Shown here one piece after another: positions 57,816 to 64,000 of a DNA stretch of 64,000 bases. The translations under genes were made by a program, and so were the position numbers. Origin of the DNA: Pseudomonadota bacterium. GTDB taxonomy: Bacteria > Pseudomonadota > Gammaproteobacteria > Steroidobacterales > Steroidobacteraceae. The stretch lies in assembly GCA_016713725.1 (NCBI GenBank), contig JADJOO010000007.1, forward strand, positions 1 to 64,000, in the 5' to 3' direction. The notes under the pieces were generated by a model. It did no database searches, was not told where the DNA came from, and worked only from the letters and a program-made list of their open reading frames with translations. Each line of letters begins with the position of its first letter. Within the stretch, counting starts at the first letter, position 1.

Positions 57816-59804
57816 ATGCCCACACGCCGGCAGCTCGCCAACGCCATCCGTGCGTTGAGCATGGATGCGGTCCAGAAGGCCAATTCCGGTCATCCCGGCA
57901 TGCCCATGGGCATGGCCGACATCGCGCAGGTCCTGTGGACGGACCACCTCAAGCACAACCCGGGCAACCCCGAATGGGCCGACCGCGACCGCTTCGTGCT
58001 GTCGAACGGGCACGGCTCGATGCTGCTGTATTCGGTCCTGCACCTGACGGGCTACCCGCTCGCAATCGACGACCTCGCGAACTTCCGGCAGTTCGGCTCG
58101 CACACGGCAGGCCACCCGGAGGTCGATCGCCACCTCGGCATCGAGACGACGACCGGCCCGCTCGGCCAGGGCCTCGCCAATGCCGTCGGCATGGCGCTCG
58201 CCGAAAAACTGCTGGCATCCGCTTTCAACCGGCCGGGGCACGAGATCGTCGACCATCACACCTACGTGTTCCTCGGCGATGGCTGCCTGATGGAAGGCGT
58301 GTCGCACGAAGTCTGTTCGCTGGCCGGCACGCTCAAGCTCGGCAAGCTCGTCTGTTTCTACGACGACAACGGCATCTCCATCGACGGCGAGGTGCACGGC
58401 TGGTTCACCGACGACACGCCGAAGCGGTTTGAAGCGTACGGCTGGCATGTCATGCCCAAGGTCGACGGCCACGATGCCGCCGCGATCGAAGCCGCGATCC
58501 AGGCGGCGAAGGCGGACCCGCGTCCGTCGCTGATCTGCTGCAAGACCATCATCGGCTGGGGTTCGCCCAACAAGCAGGGCACCGAAGCCACGCACGGCGC
58601 GCCGCTCGGCGATGCCGAGATTGCCGCAACGCGCGCGGAGCTTGGCTGGACAGCGGCGCCATTTGTCGTGCCGGACGACATCCGTGCGGGCTGGGACGCC
58701 AGGGCGAAGGGCGCCGCAGTCGACAAGGCCTGGCAGCAGCGGATTGCGGCCTATCGCGCGGTCCATCCGGAGCTCGCGGCCGAATTCGAGCGTCGTCAGC
58801 GCGGTGACACACCAGCCGACTGGCGCGGGAAGTTGCAGGAGTTCATTGCTGCCCAGATCGAGAAGCCGGCGGCAATCGCCACGCGCTCCTCGTCGCAGCA
58901 GGTGCTGAACGTCCTCGGTGCCGCGATTCCAGAGATGCTCGGCGGCTCGGCCGACCTCACGGGTTCCAACAACACCAACCACAAGCTGTCGAAAGCGGTT
59001 GGCGATCCGGCCGACGGTGGCAACTACATTCACTACGGCGTGCGCGAATTCGGCATGTGCGCGATCATGAACGGCATAGCGCTGCATGGCGGCTTCGTTC
59101 CGTACGGCGGCACGTTCCTCGTGTTCTCCGATTACGCGCGTAACGCCGTGCGCATGGCCGCGCTGATGAAACAGCGCGTCGTGCTCGTGTTCACGCACGA
59201 CTCGATCGGCCTCGGCGAGGACGGCCCGACGCACCAGCCGGTCGAGCACGTCGCCAGCCTGCGCCTGATCCCGAACATGCGGGTCTGGCGTCCGTGCGAT
59301 ACCGTCGAGACGGCCGTCGCCTGGGGGTGATTCGATCGACCACTGACGGGTCCGACGAGCTTGATTCTCACGCGCCAGGCACTGCCGCCGATGCCGCGCA
59401 CGCCGGCGCAGATTGCCGCGATCGCACGCGGTGGCTACGTGCTGAGCGACAGCGAAGGCGCGCCGGAGCTCGTGCTGATCGCAACGGGTTCCGAGGTCGC
59501 CGTTGCCGTCGAGGCGGCCAAGCTGCTCACGGCGCAGGGTCGTCGCGTACGCGTCGTCTCGATGCCGTGCACCAGCGTGTTCGAAGCGCAGGACGCGGCG
59601 TACCGCGCCAGCGTGCTGCCGGCCGGCGCGAAGCGCGTCGCGATCGAGGCGGGCTCGAAGGAGAGCTGGTGGCGCTTCGTCGGTCTCGACGGCGCCGTCG
59701 TCGGCATGGATACGTTCGGCGCGTCGGCGCCGGCCAAGAAACTTTTCGAGCATTTCGGCTTCACTGCGGCCAACGTGGCCCAGGTCGCGGCCGGCCTGCT
59801 CTGA
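57816..59804 (+). CDS. tkt: transketolase, locally disrupted at 59320-59350
   Basis: MPTRRQLANAIRALSMDAVQ begins the enzyme; thiamine diphosphate site LGDGCLMEGVSHEVCSLAGT and FYDDNGISIDG; HDSIGLGEDGPTHQPVEHVA marks the pyrimidine domain. After ETAVAWG there is an in-frame TGA; the expected AAIxRTDGPTSLILTRQ appears partly in another frame (VIRSTTDG) and the original frame resumes at GPTSLILTRQALP and ends VAQVAAGLL. Total length is exactly 663 codons, the normal size, so a -1/+1 pair of indels within 30 bases explains it. Links pentose phosphates to glycolysis; first gene of a glycolytic cluster. Confidence 0.92.
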
Positions 59805-59849
59805 TTCACAACGGTTCAAGCACTCAAGTCCTGACGGGAGACTCAGACA

Positions 59850-60848
<999 letters not shown>

Positions 60849-60892
60849 GCACCGCTGAAACGGCATTGACCGCCATTGCAAGGGAGAAAGCC

Positions 60893-62074
60893 ATGTTCCG
60901 CGTGCTCAGGATGAGTGATGTGGACCTGAAGGGTAAGCGGGTGCTGATCCGCGAAGACCTGAATGTCCCGGTGAAGGACGGCGTGGTCACCAGCGATGCG
61001 CGCATCCGCGCGTCGCTGCCGACGATCGAGGCGGCACGCAAGGCTGGCGCCCGCGTGCTGCTGATGTCGCACCTCGGCCGTCCGCAAGAGGGCGTCCCTG
61101 CCGAGGAGTTCTCGCTGGCCCCCGTGGCCGCGCGGCTTTCCGAGATGCTGGGCCGCAAGGTCCGCTTCGAACGCGAATGGCTCGACGGCGTGACGTGCGA
61201 GCCGGGCGAAGTCATCCTGCTCGAGAACGTGCGGTTCAACAAAGGCGAGAAGAAGAACAAGGACGAACTGGCGCAGAAGATGGCGGCGCTGTGCGACGTG
61301 TACGTCATGGATGCCTTCGCGACGGCCCACCGCGCCGAAGCGAGCACTCACGGCGTCGGCAGGTTTGCGCCTGTCGCGTGCGCCGGCCCGCTGCTGACCA
61401 ACGAGCTGGAGGCGCTCGAAAAGGCGCTCGGCAATCCGAAGCGGCCGCTCGTCGCAATCGTGGGCGGCTCGAAGGTGTCGACCAAGCTCACGGTGCTCGA
61501 ATCGCTGCTCGGCAAGGTCGACAAGCTGATCGTCGGCGGCGGCATCGCCAACACGTTCCTGGCGGCCGCGGGGCATCCCGTCGGCAAGTCGCTCTATGAA
61601 GTCGACATGGTCGAGACGGCGCGCACCTTGCTCGAGCGCTCGAAGCAGTCGGGCGTCGAGATTCCGTTGCCGTCCGATGTCGTCGTCGCCAAGGAGTTTT
61701 CGGCGTCTGCCGAAGCCGACGTCAAGCTGGTCGCGCAGGTCGCGGCCGACGACATGATTCTCGACATCGGCCCCGATACCGCCGAGCGTTTTGCCTCGGC
61801 GCTCAAGGGCGCGAGCACGATCGTCTGGAACGGTCCGGTCGGTGTCTTCGAGTTCGACCAGTTCGGCGAAGGCACGCGTGTCCTGGCCCAGGCCGTGGCG
61901 CGCAGTCCCGCGTTTTCGGTGGCGGGTGGCGGTGACACGATCGCAGCGATCGAGAAGTACGGCGTCCAGGAGGACATTTCCTACATTTCGACCGCTGGCG
62001 GGGCCTTCCTCGAGTTCCTCGAGGGCAAGACGCTTCCGGCGGTGGAAATGCTCGAACAGCGTGCCGCAGGATGA
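60893..62074 (+). CDS. pgk: phosphoglycerate kinase
   Basis: 393 residues from ATG 60893, behind AGGGAG. VLIREDLNVPVKDGVVTSDA, LLMSHLGRPQEGVPAEEFSL, LLENVRFNKGEKKNKDELAQ, VGGSKVSTKLTVLESLL and VAGGGDTIAAIEKYGV are diagnostic. Makes ATP from 1,3-bisphosphoglycerate. Overlaps pyk by four bases (ATGA), so translation is coupled. Confidence 0.96.
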   Translation: MFRVLRMSDVDLKGKRVLIREDLNVPVKDGVVTSDARIRASLPTIEAARKAGARVLLMSHLGRPQEGVPAEEFSLAPVAARLSEMLGRKVRFEREWLDGVTCEPGEVILLENVRFNKGEKKNKDELAQKMAALCDVYVMDAFATAHRAEASTHGVGRFAPVACAGPLLTNELEALEKALGNPKRPLVAIVGGSKVSTKLTVLESLLGKVDKLIVGGGIANTFLAAAGHPVGKSLYEVDMVETARTLLERSKQSGVEIPLPSDVVVAKEFSASAEADVKLVAQVAADDMILDIGPDTAERFASALKGASTIVWNGPVGVFEFDQFGEGTRVLAQAVARSPAFSVAGGGDTIAAIEKYGVQEDISYISTAGGAFLEFLEGKTLPAVEMLEQRAAG

Positions 62075-63540
62075 CGCGCACCCCCAGCCAGGCGGCGCGC
62101 AGCGAGCTGCTGACGCGCAGGACCAAGATCGTCGCGACGCTCGGACCGGCGACCGACGCGCCGGGCGTGCTCGAGGAAGTCATTCGTGCGGGCGCCGACG
62201 TGTTGCGCGTCAACTTCTCGCACGGTGGACCGGCCGATCACCGGCGCCGAGTCGAGCGGGCACGGCAGGCGGCGGAAAGCGTCGGCAAGCACGTCGCGCT
62301 GCTCGGCGACCTGCAGGGACCCAAGATACGCATCGAACGGTTTGCCGGCGGGCAGACGGTGCTCACGGAAGGCGCGTCGTTCACGCTCGATCCGGCACTC
62401 GATACCCATGACGGCACGGATCGCAGCGTCGGCATGACGTATACGCAGCTTGCCCGGGACGTTGCGCCCGGTGACGAGCTGATCCTCGGTGACGGCCAGA
62501 TCGAGCTCGTCGTCACCGCGATCCAGGGCGACAAGGTGGAATGCCGCGTGCTCGTCGGCGGCGAACTCGGCGACCAGAAGGGCATCAACCGCCGTGGCGG
62601 CGGTCTTTCGGCCAAGGCGCTCACCGACAAGGACCGCGAAGACGTCAAGCTCGCTGCCAGTCTCGACATCGACTACCTCGCCGTTTCATTCGTGCGCCAG
62701 GCAGCCGACATCGATGAAGCCCGCAGCCTGCTGTCCGCCGCGGGCAGCGATGCGCGAATCATCGCCAAGATCGAGCGCAGCGAAGCGATTCCCCGTCTCG
62801 ACGAGATCGTGCAGGCCAGTGACGCGGTGATGGTCGCGCGTGGCGACCTCGGCATCGAGGTCGGCTATGCCGAGCTCACGGGCCTGCAGAAGCACATCCT
62901 GCAGGTCGCGCGCAAACACGACCGCGTGACCATCACGGCCACGCAGATGATGGAGTCGATGATCCAGAATCCGGTGCCGACGCGTGCCGAAGTCTCGGAC
63001 GTGGCGAACGCCGTGCTCGACGGCAGCGACGCGGTGATGCTGTCGGGTGAATCGGCTGTCGGCAAGTACCCGGTGCGCGCCGTCGAGGCGATGTCCGAGG
63101 TGATCGTCGGCGCCGAGAAGTACCAGATCGCCCGCAACAGCCGTGGCGAGCGCTTCGAAGGCCGGGTCAGCGAGTTCGCGCAGGCCATCGCGCATGCGGT
63201 GATGTACACGGCCAACCACATGGCCGTCGAAGCCATCGTCGCATTGACCGAATCCGGCGCCACGCCGCTCTGGATGTCGCGTATCCGTTCGGACATCCCG
63301 ATTTTCGCCTTCACGCGCAGCGAGCGGACGCGCCGCCGTGTCGCGCTGTACCGCGGCGTGTATCCGATTCCGTTCGACATCACGCACACCGATCCCGCTG
63401 AGCTGTACAAGGCGATCTCGCGCGAGCTGATCGAACGCAAGTTCCTGCGCTCCGGCGACGAGATCGTCCTGACGCTGGGCGAGCTCTCCGGTGTGTCGGG
63501 CGGCACCAACACGATGAAGCTGCTGGAAGTCAAAGTGTAA
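62071..63540 (+). CDS. pyk: pyruvate kinase
   Basis: 489 intact residues. RRTKIVATLGPATDAPGVLE, VLRVNFSHGGPADHRRRVER, LGDLQGPKIRIERFAGG, IIAKIERSEAIPRLDEIVQA, VMVARGDLGIEVGYAELTGL and TITATQMMESMIQNPVPTRA are canonical; the C-terminal regulatory domain is complete (GELSGVSGGTNTMKLLEVKV). PEP + ADP to pyruvate + ATP. Start overlaps the pgk stop. Confidence 0.96.
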   Translation: MTRTPSQAARSELLTRRTKIVATLGPATDAPGVLEEVIRAGADVLRVNFSHGGPADHRRRVERARQAAESVGKHVALLGDLQGPKIRIERFAGGQTVLTEGASFTLDPALDTHDGTDRSVGMTYTQLARDVAPGDELILGDGQIELVVTAIQGDKVECRVLVGGELGDQKGINRRGGGLSAKALTDKDREDVKLAASLDIDYLAVSFVRQAADIDEARSLLSAAGSDARIIAKIERSEAIPRLDEIVQASDAVMVARGDLGIEVGYAELTGLQKHILQVARKHDRVTITATQMMESMIQNPVPTRAEVSDVANAVLDGSDAVMLSGESAVGKYPVRAVEAMSEVIVGAEKYQIARNSRGERFEGRVSEFAQAIAHAVMYTANHMAVEAIVALTESGATPLWMSRIRSDIPIFAFTRSERTRRRVALYRGVYPIPFDITHTDPAELYKAISRELIERKFLRSGDEIVLTLGELSGVSGGTNTMKLLEVKV

Positions 63541-63753
63541 CGACCCGATCGGCGTCAGCGGCGTGGTTCCCCGGGGACACGCGCATGCAGGCGCTGCCTC
63601 CAGATCGCTGTGCCAGGACCTGGTCGAAAATCTGCTCAAAGGCCACTGTTCGGTCCGACCTGAACCAACGCTTTGCCGCAGCGCAATAATTCCGGTCGCT
63701 TGCGCTAAGATACCCGCAGGGCCGCACCCCTGCGGCCGGCACGAGGGCCGCCT

Positions 63754-64000
63754 GTGACCAGCAAGTTCGAAGGGACGGAGCGCTACGTCGCGACCGAGGA
63801 CCTGATGATGGCCGTCAACGCGGCGGTCACCCTGGCGCGACCGCTGCTCGTAAAGGGCGAGCCCGGCACCGGCAAGACCCAGCTCGCGGAAGAGATTGCG
63901 CGTTCACTCGACAAGCCGCTGTACCGCTGGCACGTCAAGTCGACGACCAAGGCCCAGCACGGGTTGTACGAGTACGACGCCGTCTCGCGCCTGCGTGACT
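63754..64000 (+). CDS. MoxR-family AAA+ ATPase, N-terminal part (cut by window edge)
   Basis: From GTG 63754 the frame stays open to the window edge (82 residues). VNAAVTLARPLLVKGEPGTG-KTQLAEEIAR holds the Walker A motif with the RPLLVKGEPGTGKT form of MoxR-like ATPases, and YRWHVKSTTKAQHGLYEYDA follows as in that group. These chaperone-like ATPases usually pair with a downstream VWA-domain protein, outside the window. The 213 bases before it contain a CCGCAGGG/CCCTGCGG hairpin (63714-63735) and no gene. Confidence 0.82.
   Translation, partial: MTSKFEGTERYVATEDLMMAVNAAVTLARPLLVKGEPGTGKTQLAEEIARSLDKPLYRWHVKSTTKAQHGLYEYDAVSRLRD

Noticed and set aside
59318..59340. Selenocysteine or programmed recoding at the transketolase TGA
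   Set aside because: Transketolases have no Cys/Sec there and the surrounding residues are also scrambled; an indel pair is simpler.

Overview
The window reads as a chromosomal segment of a high-GC (roughly two-thirds G+C by eye) gammaproteobacterium, perhaps near Steroidobacteraceae/Nevskiales; this placement is inferred from gene families, not proven. Supporting signs are TonB-receptor and CocE-hydrolase content, an hppA/pfp pyrophosphate pair, a proteobacterial-type SAH riboswitch between metK and ahcY, and a tkt-gapA-pgk-pyk glycolytic run. No tRNA, rRNA, CRISPR, transposase, integrase or phage gene was seen.

Layout. (1) 1-11.4 kb, accessory: a lactonase-like propeller (cut by the left edge), a DUF1348 protein, an alpha/beta hydrolase, an AhpD-like protein and a NarK-like transporter, the last two each divergent from one of two paralogous LysR regulators; then a 45-bp-repeat exported protein, cytochrome b and a Mo-oxidoreductase lipoprotein; then a flavin split-barrel protein, a GST, YjbQ and a GST remnant. 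(2) 11.4-17.7 kb: a tight minus-strand operon (BKACE-type cleavage enzyme, thioesterase, NDP-forming acyl-CoA ligase, CaiD-like hydratase) that looks like a carnitine/crotonobetaine or similar beta-keto-acid route, next to a class V aminotransferase and a divergent HD-domain protein. (3) 17.7-25.8 kb: five minus-strand genes in a row: aldo/keto reductase, nucleotide-translocase-like carrier, phosphodiesterase-like enzyme, TonB receptor and CocE hydrolase. (4) 26-28.7 kb: a PEP-mutase-like enzyme and a DUF885 peptidase. (5) 28.8-36.4 kb: an ion/osmotic-stress island (K+ channel, DUF389-OmpA fusion, OmpA-like protein, SLC13-RCK carrier, MscS) bounded by a ~90-bp inverted repeat with 50 perfectly matching bases and, outside it, a 27-nt direct repeat.

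(6) 36.4-54 kb, mostly core: hppA and pyrophosphate-type phosphofructokinase, adk, rnd, mpl, a LON-domain protein, a two-glycosyltransferase fusion, a propeller lipoprotein, an acyltransferase-SGNH protein, hemL, crcB, cpdA and an O-methyltransferase. (7) 54-64 kb: ahcY and metK (SAM cycle, SAH riboswitch on ahcY), then tkt-gapA-pgk-pyk and the start of a MoxR-type ATPase.

About a third of the protein genes carry single-base indels as written, including genes expected to be indispensable such as adk and tkt. The reading frame resumes cleanly each time, so most are probably sequence or assembly errors rather than true pseudogenes. I give such genes as one spanning entry and state where the frame breaks.
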